From an uncultured beta proteobacterium (GTDB taxonomy: Bacteria > Pseudomonadota > Gammaproteobacteria > Burkholderiales > SG8-41): a DNA stretch of 64,000 nt. The stretch is from assembly GCA_903889565.1 (NCBI GenBank), contig CAISYC010000058.1, forward strand, positions 1 through 64,000, given 5' to 3'. Under the pieces are notes generated by a model. It saw nothing but the letters and a program-made list of their open reading frames with translations. It did no database searches and was not told the origin of the DNA. How positions within the stretch are numbered: the stretch's first letter is position 1; each line of letters starts with the position of its first letter. The position numbers and the translations under genes were made by a program. Below are positions 17,696-25,401 of this stretch, one piece after another.

Positions 17696-18286
17696 CTACG
17701 CTTCTTCCCTGAATGTCACCGCGGCCGCCGTCACCACGGTGGTCATGCGCTTGACCTGGTCAATCACCGCCTGGTGCTGCGCCTCGGTCAGCGCGCAGCA
17801 GCAATCGTCGAGCACGAACACATCGTAACCGCGGTCGTGGCCGTCTTTCGCCGCCGACAGCACCGCGCCGCTTGACGATACGCCCGACACATAGAGCCGC
17901 TGTATCTGCTGCGCGTGCAGAATCGCCTCGAGACTGGTCGCATAAAACGGGCTGACGCGATGCTTGATGATGTCGAAGTCGCACGGCTGCGGCGCCAGCA
18001 GCGGATGCACCTCGGTGCCCCAGCCGCCGAGCTTGAACATGCCGGCCTTCTTCGCGCCCTGAAAAATGCGCGAGTTCGGCGGGCACTCCCGGTAGTCCGG
18101 CGAGAATCCAATCCGCACATAACCGATCGTGGCGCCGGCTTCGCGTGCTTTGCGGATTGCCTCGGCCGTATTCGCCACGGTGTTGCGACGCGCCAGTTCC
18201 GGCCCGTACGTCTTTGCACTCGGACCGTCTTCGTGCACCAGATCGTTGATCATGTCGCACACCAGATACATCGCGTTGCCAGCCAT
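17696..18286 (-). CDS. Isochorismatase-fold (cysteine-hydrolase family) protein lacking the nucleophile Cys
   Basis: A 196-residue Rossmann-like hydrolase of the isochorismatase superfamily. Asp11 (VCDMINDL) and Lys108 (IIKHRVSPF) of the usual Asp-Lys-Cys triad are present. The GVxTxxC motif reads GVSSSGAV, placing Ala141 where nicotinamidases and carbamoylases have Cys. This subgroup therefore cannot use the standard amidase mechanism and may act like true isochorismatases on vinyl ethers, or have another role. ATG 18286 has ggaggt seven bases upstream. It is cytoplasmic and lies between the MaoC and Bug genes. Confidence 0.82.
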   Translation of the reverse strand: MAGNAMYLVCDMINDLVHEDGPSAKTYGPELARRNTVANTAEAIRKAREAGATIGYVRIGFSPDYRECPPNSRIFQGAKKAGMFKLGGWGTEVHPLLAPQPCDFDIIKHRVSPFYATSLEAILHAQQIQRLYVSGVSSSGAVLSAAKDGHDRGYDVFVLDDCCCALTEAQHQAVIDQVKRMTTVVTAAAVTFREEA

Positions 18287-18319
18287 GGGAATCGACCTCC
18301 TCCTTGTTGATCTTTACAT

Positions 18320-18390
18320 CATTCGCATCAGCGAATGCTGTCTGTCCTCGCCCTCTCCCTCGGGGAGAGGGCGGGGTGAGGGCGCATTCC
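18320..18390. repeat. Intergenic palindromes (CCCTCTCC...GGAGAGGG type)
   Basis: Between the MaoC stop and the isochorismatase start are two hairpins: CATTCGC-atca-GCGAATG at 18320-18337 and CCCTCTCC-ctcgg-GGAGAGGG at 18351-18371, followed by gcggggtgaggg. The second is a widely dispersed proteobacterial intergenic repeat. Neither has a U-tract, so they are not clear terminators. Confidence 0.6.
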
Positions 18391-18426
18391 GGGCGTGATC
18401 AATCGCTCAGCGCCCGGAAACAAAGT

Positions 18427-19629
18427 TTAACGCAGCGTCGGCAGTTCCAGATCGCAAACAGTACCGTTGATCGGAATTTTCGTATTGATGTCCTTCGCCG
18501 GCAGCATCACGGTGGCGAAACCGGGCGAGCTCAGTTTGCCTTCCTGATTCACACCCTTCATTTCGATGTCCACCAGCGGACAGCCGTCCTTGATATATTT
18601 CTTGACCACCTTGCCGCTGATAAAGGTGGTGTCGCCCTGCAGGTTGAACAGGCGCGCCTCCATGCGAATCCGCTTCAACACGCCGTCGTCGCCCATCCAG
18701 TTGGTGATGGCGGTGGCGAACCACGACGCGCGCTGCGGCAGGTAATCATACATGCCGGGCACGCCGACCTTTTTCGCGAAGTCTTCGCGATGATGGCCGA
18801 TGCCGGTGTACTCGACGCCGCCGCCGCCTTCCTTGTTGCGGATGTAATGCTTGGGGTGCTTGGCGGCGTGTTTGAGCAGGGCGCCGTGGGCGGCGCCGCG
18901 ACCCGAGGCAATAACAAAGGCCATGGTGTCGGACATCGACAGCGGGCCGCGCGCGATTTCATCGATCGCGTCGCCGACCTTGACGTCGTCCCAGTAACGC
19001 GTTTCCGCGCCGCGGATGCGCGACGGCTCGGTCATCACCTTCTCGTCGATCGCATCGCGCTCGGCGTCGGTGTAGACGTAGGTTTTGACGTCCTTGTACT
19101 TGTTCTTCTCGCGCGAGGCCTTGCGCTCGTGGCGCGCGGTCAGGCCGAGCGCGCGGCAGATCACTTCGTCGCGCTGATTGGTGTAGGTCGATTCGAGGTA
19201 CTGCATGGCCATCTTGCCGGAGAATTTCGACTGCTTCTCCTCGATGCCGAGCACGCGGTTCCAGATATTGATGCGGTCGCCGGGTCGCACGTTGCGGAAG
19301 TACTCGCAATCGATGGTCACGCCGAATCCGTGCACGCCGGGCAGGCCCCAGTACGAGCGGCCGGGCCAGTGGTGGGTCCACGGAAAGCAGGGATGCGCGA
19401 TGAGACCGCCGAAACGCGTCCAGCGCGTGTATTCCTGGTCGCGGTAGAGCGGATTCAGGTCGCCGATGCCGTTCGAGAAAATGATGATCGAATCGGCGCT
19501 GGCGTCACGCAGATACTGTTCGGGGCGCAGCTTGCAGCCGATCAGGTCGCGAGCGGCCGACATGCTCGCTTCGTTGATCAGGCCTTCGGCCGCTTCTTCG
19601 GTAATATTCAGTTCGACGCGCTCGCTCAT
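18427..19629 (-). CDS. MaoC-family double-hotdog (FAS1-like dehydratase domain) protein
   Basis: A 400-residue cytoplasmic protein with two hotdog-like halves. The N-terminal half carries the MaoC N-terminal (FAS1-like dehydratase) pattern: SNGIGDLNPLYRDQEYTRWT, FGGLIAHPCFPW, then VRPGDRINIWNRVLGIEEKQ. The second half (YWDDVKVGDAIDEIARGPLS and onward) repeats the fold. Relatives hydrate enoyl-CoA thioesters, for example mesaconyl-CoA or (methyl)maleyl-CoA hydratases. ATG 19629 lies 41 bp after the CoA-ligase alpha gene. Together with the ligase this suggests CoA activation followed by hydration or dehydration of a dicarboxylate. The specific substrate is inference. Confidence 0.8.
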   Translation of the reverse strand: MSERVELNITEEAAEGLINEASMSAARDLIGCKLRPEQYLRDASADSIIIFSNGIGDLNPLYRDQEYTRWTRFGGLIAHPCFPWTHHWPGRSYWGLPGVHGFGVTIDCEYFRNVRPGDRINIWNRVLGIEEKQSKFSGKMAMQYLESTYTNQRDEVICRALGLTARHERKASREKNKYKDVKTYVYTDAERDAIDEKVMTEPSRIRGAETRYWDDVKVGDAIDEIARGPLSMSDTMAFVIASGRGAAHGALLKHAAKHPKHYIRNKEGGGGVEYTGIGHHREDFAKKVGVPGMYDYLPQRASWFATAITNWMGDDGVLKRIRMEARLFNLQGDTTFISGKVVKKYIKDGCPLVDIEMKGVNQEGKLSSPGFATVMLPAKDINTKIPINGTVCDLELPTLR

Positions 19630-19670
19630 GTCATGCTCCGTTACAAAAAGTTGAATAGTTTGAACCCGAA

Positions 19671-20558
19671 TCAGGCTGCTGCTTTGACCCGCGCCAGCGC
19701 CTGCCGCATTGAATCGACCAGATCGCCAAGACCGTTGGCGACGAAAACACCCGCATCGCGCAACATCTTCTGCTTGGCGGCGTGCCCCTCGGCTTTGGAG
19801 CCGATCAGCGCCGCCGCGTGACCCATCTTCTTGCCGGCCGGCGCCGTCTTGCCGACGATCAGCGCCGCCACCGGCTTGGCCCCCTTGCGCGAGGCGTACT
19901 CGGCGACGAAGGTTTCTTCTGAACCGCCGATTTCGCCCAGATACAGCACCGCGGTGGTTTCCGGATCCTTGTGAAAACGCTCGAGCGCCTCGGCCGCGGT
20001 GGTGCCCTTGACCGGATCACCGCCGATGCCGACCACCGTCGATTGGCCGATGCCGGCCAACGTGATGCGCTTGCAGCCTTCGTACGACAGCGAACCGCTG
20101 CGCGAAATCACACCGACCGAACCCTGCGTGTAGCAGAACGACGGCATGAAACCCATCTTCGCCTTGCCCGGCGAAATCAGTCCCGGCGTATTCGGGCCGA
20201 CAAACACCGCGCCGTTGGCGCGCGCCGCGGCGCGCACTTCGATCGCATCGAGCACCGGCATTTCATCGGCGGTGGCGACCACCAGGCGGCAACCCGATTC
20301 GATCGCCTCGATGGCAGCACCCAGCACCGCCGATGGCGGCACGAACACCATCGCCGTATCCGCGCCGGTTTCCTTGCACGCCGTGGCGACACTGGCAAAC
20401 ACCGGCACGTCGCCGACGCGCGTGCCCGCACGCCCGGGCGACACGCCGGCCACCATGTTGGTGCCGTACTTGCGCGCGTCCTCGACGAAGAACTGCCCCA
20501 TCTGTCCAGTCACGCCCTGGATCAGCACCTTGTTGCTGCGGTCGAGCAGGATGCTCAT
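19671..20558 (-). CDS. Succinate/malate-CoA ligase-type alpha subunit
   Basis: A 295-residue SucD/MtkB-like subunit with an N-terminal CoA-binding Rossmann domain (VLIQGVTGQMGQFFVEDAR, FVPPSAV, GPNTPGLISPGKAKMGFMP) and a ligase domain. The phosphohistidine loop is MGHAAALIGSKAEGHA, the equivalent of GHAGA in SucD. Together with the beta subunit it would form acyl-CoA from a dicarboxylate, CoA and NTP. ATG 20558 overlaps the beta-subunit stop as ATGA. Catabolic context rather than TCA-cycle neighbours makes malate-, itaconate- or other dicarboxylate-CoA ligase activity as likely as succinate. Confidence 0.87.
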   Translation of the reverse strand: MSILLDRSNKVLIQGVTGQMGQFFVEDARKYGTNMVAGVSPGRAGTRVGDVPVFASVATACKETGADTAMVFVPPSAVLGAAIEAIESGCRLVVATADEMPVLDAIEVRAAARANGAVFVGPNTPGLISPGKAKMGFMPSFCYTQGSVGVISRSGSLSYEGCKRITLAGIGQSTVVGIGGDPVKGTTAAEALERFHKDPETTAVLYLGEIGGSEETFVAEYASRKGAKPVAALIVGKTAPAGKKMGHAAALIGSKAEGHAAKQKMLRDAGVFVANGLGDLVDSMRQALARVKAAA

Positions 20559-21685
20559 TGCGCGCCTCCGGCGAGGTTGACCGCTTCCTGAACCGCGGTT
20601 TCGAGTGTGGCGTGATTGTGCGCGCCGAATTCAGCGAAGATGCCCGGCACCTGATCGACGTTGGTGCCGTCGAGCCGGTAGACCACCGGTTTTTTCCCTT
20701 TGCGTTCGGCCATCACTTCCTTCATCGAATTGGCCACGCGCTGCATCTGCGTGCCGCCGCCGAACACGCTGACCAGAATCACTTTAACCGCCGGGTCGGC
20801 ATCGAGCATTTCAAACGCCGGGCGGTAACCGCGTGTCGAGGTCGGCCCCGGACTGCAATCGAGAAAGCAGGCCGGGCGACCGCCGTATTCGGCGATCATG
20901 TCCATCGCGCCCATCGTCATGCCGGCACCGCCGGAAATAACGCCGATATCGCCGTCGAGCTTCACATACATATGCTGCATGTCGAGGCAGGCGCGCAGAT
21001 AGGGATCGGCACGGCCTTTTTCAGCTTCGCGTTCGGCATTGATCTCCGCATTGCGGAAATGCGCCCACTCGTCGCGCGCCACCTTGGCGTCGGCCGCGAT
21101 CAGCGTGCCGTCGCTTTGTTTGACCAGCGGATTGATTTCAATGGTGGTGCAATCGAGCGCGGCGGCGCTGCGCACCAGACGCTGCGCCAGCACGATGACC
21201 TTTTCGCGCCACTGGTAGTCGGATTCGACCTGCTCGAGAATTTCACGCAGGCGGTGCACCCGGAAATTCCACGGCGCGCCGACTTCGTAGCGCACCGGCG
21301 GCGCGCCGTCTTCGATGTCCATCCCGCCCTGCGGCGAATACAGCACGACATAACCTTCGGCGCGGCCGTCGACCGCCACCGACAAATAGCACTCGCGATC
21401 GATCGCCAGCCACGGCTCGATCAGCAGCGCATCGGGTTTCTCGCCGCCGAAATCGATCTCGAACAGTTTTTTCGCGGCGGCTTCGAGCGCGGCGCGATCG
21501 GCGACCTTGACGACACCACCCTGCTTGCCGCGGCCGCCGCTTCTGACCTGCGCCTTGACCGCAACGGGATAGGCATCGACTTTCACGCCGGCGGCGGCTT
21601 CGCCGCGGCGCCAGACCGTGCCCGCCGGCGCATTGACTCCGACCGACGCCAGCAATCGCTTGGCATCGCACTCCAGCATCATCAT
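20555..21685 (-). CDS. Succinate/malate-CoA ligase-type beta subunit (ATP-grasp)
   Basis: 376 residues from ATG 21685, the first of three consecutive ATGs with ggagg nine bases upstream. It has an ATP-grasp fold: LLASVGVNAPAGTVW, then VKAQVRSGGRGKQGGV (nucleotide loop), EINPLV near residue 195, and the ligase domain with GGAGMTMGAMDMIAEYGG and FGGGTQMQRVANS. The usual GRGKAGGV motif is GRGKQGGV. It is the first gene of the minus-strand block, and its promoter region faces that of the LysR gene, which is the natural candidate regulator. Confidence 0.87.
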   Translation of the reverse strand: MMMLECDAKRLLASVGVNAPAGTVWRRGEAAAGVKVDAYPVAVKAQVRSGGRGKQGGVVKVADRAALEAAAKKLFEIDFGGEKPDALLIEPWLAIDRECYLSVAVDGRAEGYVVLYSPQGGMDIEDGAPPVRYEVGAPWNFRVHRLREILEQVESDYQWREKVIVLAQRLVRSAAALDCTTIEINPLVKQSDGTLIAADAKVARDEWAHFRNAEINAEREAEKGRADPYLRACLDMQHMYVKLDGDIGVISGGAGMTMGAMDMIAEYGGRPACFLDCSPGPTSTRGYRPAFEMLDADPAVKVILVSVFGGGTQMQRVANSMKEVMAERKGKKPVVYRLDGTNVDQVPGIFAEFGAHNHATLETAVQEAVNLAGGAQ

Positions 21686-21787
21686 TGTTTTATTCCTCCG
21701 TATCGCCGTGCCTGCGCGCAGGCGCGCCCACACCACGAACGCGTGACTATACGGAGTCCGCCCTATGCCGGCAAGAGATGATAATTT

Positions 21788-21809
21788 ATACTTCCATTAC
21801 TTTTAGTAT
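21788..21809. promoter_or_regulatory. Possible LysR-type operator (ATACT-N12-AGTAT)
   Basis: In the 147-bp divergent region between the CoA-ligase and LysR genes, an AT-rich patch holds the dyad ATACT (21788-21792) and AGTAT (21805-21809). It ends 23 bp before the regulator's start codon. LysR proteins usually bind such dyads in divergent promoters. CysB-type members have loosely conserved sites, so the match is only suggestive. Confidence 0.45.
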
Positions 21810-21832
21810 GATCTGACCGAGGGGCAAAACCG

Positions 21833-22804
21833 ATGACGCTGCAGCAACTGCGCTACTTCTGCGAGGTCGCGCGCCAGGACATGAACATCTCGCAGGCCGC
21901 CGCCGCGCTGCACATCACCCAGCCGGGCCTCAGCCGGCAGCTGCGGCTGCTCGAGGAGGAACTCAAGGTCGGGCTGTTCGTGCGCAACCGCACGCGGCTG
22001 GTGCGCCTGTCCGACGCCGGCCGCGAACTCGTCGCGATGGCGCAGCACACGCTCGAAGCGGCCGACAACATCCGGAAGGCCGCCGGCGAGCATGCCACCC
22101 AGCACGAAGGCGCGTTGACCATCGCAACCACGCACACGCAGGCGCGTTACGCCTTGCCTGACATACTTCGCCGTTTCAAGCAGCGTTATCCGCAGGTGAC
22201 ATTGAGCCTGCGCCAGGGCACGCCGGCCGAGGTGTCGTATCTGGTGGCCAGCGGCAATGCCGACCTCTCGATCGCGACCGAGCCGCCGGAACTGCCTGAA
22301 ACGATGGTGATGCTGCCCTGCCATCTGCTGCAGCGCGTGGTACTGGTACCGGCCGGACACCCGCTGCTGAAGGCGCGCCGCCTGACGCTGGAGAAACTGG
22401 CCGCATATCCGCTCATCACCTACGACTACGGCTTCATCGGCTATTCAAAAACACTGAGCGCGTTCAAGACCAGGGGCATCCAACCGCACATTGCACTGAA
22501 CGCGATCGATGCCGACGTGATCAAGACCTATGTCGAATTCGGCCTCGGCATCGCGATCGTGCCCGATCTCGCCTACGACCGCGCGCGCGACAAAAAGCTG
22601 CGCGCCATTGGCGCCAGCCATCTGTTCGAACCGAACACCATCCAGATCGGCATCCGCCGCAATCATTATCTGCGCGGCTATATGTTCGCCTTCATCGAGA
22701 TGTTCGCGCCGCACCTCAAACGCGCAGCGGTCGAAAAAGCGATCACCGCGATGGCGACACGACGCGTTCAGGTCGGCGCCGCCGCGGCCGCACACCATTC
22801 CTGA
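21833..22804 (+). CDS. LysR-family transcriptional regulator, CysB/Cbl subgroup
   Basis: A 323-residue regulator. The N-terminal winged helix (MTLQQLRYFCEVARQDMNIS, QAAAALHITQPGLSRQLRLL) is followed by an effector domain with the CysB signature ATTHTQARYALP (Thr, Thr, Gln that bind N-acetylserine or sulfate in CysB), GNADLSIATE, YPLITYDYGFIG and DADVIKTYVEFGLG. This places it with CysB/Cbl rather than with generic catabolic LysR regulators, although the effector may differ. Start ATG 21833 with gagggg upstream. It is divergent from the catabolic block and probably controls it. The stop is 13 bp from the convergent selenoprotein stop. Confidence 0.9.
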   Translation: MTLQQLRYFCEVARQDMNISQAAAALHITQPGLSRQLRLLEEELKVGLFVRNRTRLVRLSDAGRELVAMAQHTLEAADNIRKAAGEHATQHEGALTIATTHTQARYALPDILRRFKQRYPQVTLSLRQGTPAEVSYLVASGNADLSIATEPPELPETMVMLPCHLLQRVVLVPAGHPLLKARRLTLEKLAAYPLITYDYGFIGYSKTLSAFKTRGIQPHIALNAIDADVIKTYVEFGLGIAIVPDLAYDRARDKKLRAIGASHLFEPNTIQIGIRRNHYLRGYMFAFIEMFAPHLKRAAVEKAITAMATRRVQVGAAAAAHHS

Positions 22805-22817
22805 TTGCGCCGGCCGC

Positions 22818-23588
22818 CTATTCGAACAGACGCTCGGGCATCGGCAGCCCGGCGAAATCGGCCGGCGTCAACGGCCTGTCCGGCTTGATGTCCATGCGTT
22901 CGAGCACCGCAATCAACTGGCGGCAATGCTGCCCGGAATGCCAGGTCACGCGCTCGAATACCTTGTGCGCGGCCGTATCGCCGTAATAGGTTTTGAGTAC
23001 GCGCGAGAGCGAACGGTCGTCGAGGCCATCCCACCAGGCCTCGAATTGCCGCCACACGCCGGCGCCGTAACGCGCGACATCGTCGCCGGACAGCATGCTG
23101 TCCGGCGGCTCGTTGTCGGCGATTCCGACCGAGTATTCAGCGCCATTCCACGTCTCAAGGAATGATTCGCCGATTCTGAAGACGTGATAGCACAGTGTTC
23201 TGATGAGTCGCGGGCGATGCGGGATCACGCGTTCACGAAAGCCCTCGGCGGTGAACTGCCGCGCATAGCGCTGGCCGGCGGCGAAAATCATTTCGTATTT
23301 TTTGTAAAGCTGCTCCGGCGACAGACGATCGGCGCCTGGCATTGGCAACCCGGCGAACTTCGCGAACGGATCGAGCATCTGACCGAACGCGTACTGGTCG
23401 CCCTTCGCCAGCACCGGCACCTTGCGCAGGCCGTATTTATTGAGCAGGAGTTCGCGGCCGCCGGCGTCGTTGAGGACGTCGATGACCACCATGTCTACAC
23501 CGTTTTTCGAAAGAAACTCTTTCGTTCGAAGGCAGCTGCTTCACCCCGGCTGGGTGAAGTAGAGGAACTTGTCGGGGGGGAATTCCAT
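22818..23588 (-). CDS. Glutaredoxin-like/DinB fusion selenoprotein (in-frame TGA = Sec16)
   Basis: 256 residues if TGA 23543-23541 is read as Sec. ATG 23588 has aggag eight bases upstream and the product begins MEFPPDKFLYFTQPG-U-SSC. This is a thioredoxin-fold first strand leading into a U-x-x-C redox motif (Sec16, Cys19), then LRTKEFLSKNGVDMVVIDVL and the cis-Pro segment RKVPVLAKGD. Residues about 95-250 resemble a DinB/DUF664 four-helix bundle (TWHSGQHCRQL holds two possible metal His). Without Sec decoding the gene would be called from the internal ATG 23492, losing the active site. It is probably a cytoplasmic thiol-dependent reductase or transferase. It is convergent with LysR and divergent from the VOC gene. 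Confidence 0.92.
23508..23524 (-). promoter_or_regulatory. Putative bacterial SECIS hairpin of the glutaredoxin-like gene
   Basis: Seventeen bases after the UGA, the mRNA can form CGAAAG-AGUUU-CUUUCG: a perfect 6-bp stem whose loop begins 23 nt from the UGA and has G as its second base. These values fall inside the bacterial SECIS range. The lower stem is irregular. The sequence also encodes RTKEFLSK, so it is constrained by coding too. Confidence 0.8.
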
Positions 23589-23768
23589 TTTATATGCTCC
23601 TGCGCAGTGAACTTCGCTCGCGTCCGGATGCGGCAACGGCGCGGCCGACCGCCATTATGCGCGCTTGCCGGAAAAAATGCGGCGCGTCTCCGAACAGGCG
23701 CGCACCTTGTTCCCCTGCGTTTCACATCACTCTAAAATGGCCCCTTCGCATTCCGACCGGAGAACAAC

Positions 23769-24137
23769 ATGATCGGCTACGTTTCGCTCGGCACCAACGA
23801 CATCCCCCGCGCCGCCGCGTTTTACGATGCGCTGCTCGGAGAAATCGGCGCCAAACGGCTGTGGGAACTCGAACGCGGCATCGCCTGGGGTCATGCCCAG
23901 GACAAACCCTGCCTCGGCATCCTCAAGCCGTTCGACGGCAAACCAGCCACCGTCGGCAACGGAGTAATGGTGGCCATCGTGGTCGATACACGCGAGAAAG
24001 TCGACCGCGTGCACAAAAAAGCGCTCGAACTCGGCGCCAAGGATGAAGGCGCGGCCGGCCCGCGCGGGGACGGCTTTTATGCCGGCTATTTCCGCGATCT
24101 CGATGGCAACAAGCTGAACGTCTTCTGCTTCGGCTGA
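23769..24137 (+). CDS. VOC-superfamily (glyoxalase/bleomycin-resistance-like) protein
   Basis: 122 residues covering two beta-alpha-beta-beta-beta modules. The first begins MIGYVSLGTNDIPRAAAFYD, a standard VOC opening with FYDALLGEIG. The second contains GAAGPRGDGFYAGYFRDLDG and ends NKLNVFCFG. In this subgroup it is usually annotated as glyoxalase-like with unknown substrate. ATG 23769 with ggagaac upstream. It is divergent from the selenoprotein gene, so it may share control with it. It is cytoplasmic. Confidence 0.87.
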   Translation: MIGYVSLGTNDIPRAAAFYDALLGEIGAKRLWELERGIAWGHAQDKPCLGILKPFDGKPATVGNGVMVAIVVDTREKVDRVHKKALELGAKDEGAAGPRGDGFYAGYFRDLDGNKLNVFCFG

Positions 24138-24202
24138 CAAAGGCAGGGCGAATTCGGCCTTCGTGCAATAGCAATCCCCGAATACGCTGCGCTGCTTCCC
24201 CG

Positions 24203-24406
24203 CTACGAAAGCTTGATCGCGTTTTCCAGCTTCATGAAGATCGGCCTTCCGTCCGGCGTATTCAACGGCACAACGGATTGCGGCGAACCGTCGGCGTTTT
24301 CAATCAGGGCGCATAGCGTCGGGCTGCTGCGCAGCGCGCCGTTGAGCTCGACTTCGACGTCGGCGATCACCAGTTTGATTTCGGACATGATGCGTTTGAT
24401 TTTCAT
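24203..24406 (-). CDS. Small 67-residue protein of unknown function
   Basis: ATG 24406 (gggag eight bases upstream) opens a 67-codon frame beginning MKIKRIMSEIKLVIADVEVE and containing LRSSPTLCALIEN, weakly reminiscent of the start of small cyclophilin-like (DUF3830-type) proteins but too short for that fold. It begins 17 bp after the stop of the Bug gene on the same strand, so it is likely co-transcribed. It could be a small subunit or a truncated remnant. Confidence 0.5.
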   Translation of the reverse strand: MKIKRIMSEIKLVIADVEVELNGALRSSPTLCALIENADGSPQSVVPLNTPDGRPIFMKLENAIKLS

Positions 24407-24423
24407 TTTGCACTCCCTCTGAT

Positions 24424-25401
24424 TCAATCCATTTTTGCGCCGGAGCGCCGCACGACGTCGCCCCACTTCGCGTATTCGCTGCGAATGAATTTCGCAAACT
24501 CCTCGGGCGTGCCGCCGGCCGGTTCGGCGCCGATCGCGGCGAGTTTCTGCTGCAGTGCCGGCTCGGCAAGCGCGCGGTTGATCTCCGCGTTGAGCCGCAG
24601 GATCATTGCGCGCGGCATGCCGGCCGGCGCGACGATGCCGTTCCAGGTGATCGCCTCGTAACCGGGCACGCCGGCTTCCGCAATGGTCGGCACCTCGGGC
24701 AGCACAGCCGCACGCTTCGCACCGCTGACGCCCAACGCACGCACGCGGCCGCTTCTGGCGTGCGGCGTGATCGAATTGAGGCTCTCCATCATCAGCTGCA
24801 CCTGACCCGATATCACGTCGGTAACGCCGGCGGCGCCGCCCTTGTACGGAATGTGCACAATCTGCGTGCCGGTCATCAGCTTGAAGAGTTCCATGCCGAC
24901 GTGGCCCGGCGTGCCGTTGCCCGATGACGCGTTCGACAGTTTGTTCGGATTGGCTTTGGCGTAATCGATCAGCTCGCGGATGTTTTTCACCGGCAGATTC
25001 GGATTCGATGCCAGCAACATCGTGTTGAACGCCGTCATGATGATGGCGGCAAAATCCCGGTTCACATCGAACGGCGGTTTGCCGGATACATTCGGACTGA
25101 TCACCAGTCCGCCGACCGGCGCGTAACCGATGGTGTAGCCGTCGGGCGCCGCGCGCGCGGTCATCTCCATGCCGATCATGAGCGCGCCGCCGGGCCGGTT
25201 ATCGACCACCACCTGCTGGCCGAGGCGCGGCGTGAGCTCCGCCGCCACCAGCCGCGCGACGGTATCCGAAGCGCTGCCGGGCGCCTGCGGCACGATCATG
25301 CGGATCGGCCGTTCCGGATAGCCGGCTGCGCCCGCCGCGGCAACACCGGTCAGGATCATCGACAGCATCATTGCGTTGGCGAAATTTGGTTTCATTCTCA
25401 T
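24424..25401 (-). CDS. Bug-family TTT binding protein
   Basis: 325 residues from ATG 25401, which overlaps the upstream Bug stop as ATGA. The leader MRMKPNFANAMMLSMILTGV ends near AAGAA before GYPERPIRMIVPQAPGSAS. Here SAS replaces the usual GGG at the ligand loop. Also present are APDGYTIGYAPV and HIPYKGGAA. A second ATG lies at 25395. It is paired with another Bug gene rather than with an enzyme, so the two may bind related ligands. Confidence 0.9.
   Translation of the reverse strand: MRMKPNFANAMMLSMILTGVAAAGAAGYPERPIRMIVPQAPGSASDTVARLVAAELTPRLGQQVVVDNRPGGALMIGMEMTARAAPDGYTIGYAPVGGLVISPNVSGKPPFDVNRDFAAIIMTAFNTMLLASNPNLPVKNIRELIDYAKANPNKLSNASSGNGTPGHVGMELFKLMTGTQIVHIPYKGGAAGVTDVISGQVQLMMESLNSITPHARSGRVRALGVSGAKRAAVLPEVPTIAEAGVPGYEAITWNGIVAPAGMPRAMILRLNAEINRALAEPALQQKLAAIGAEPAGGTPEEFAKFIRSEYAKWGDVVRRSGAKMD

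Noticed and set aside
18351-18371. A rho-independent terminator after the isochorismatase start region
   Set aside because: The hairpin is strong but there is no run of T on either side, and the sequence is a known dispersed repeat type.
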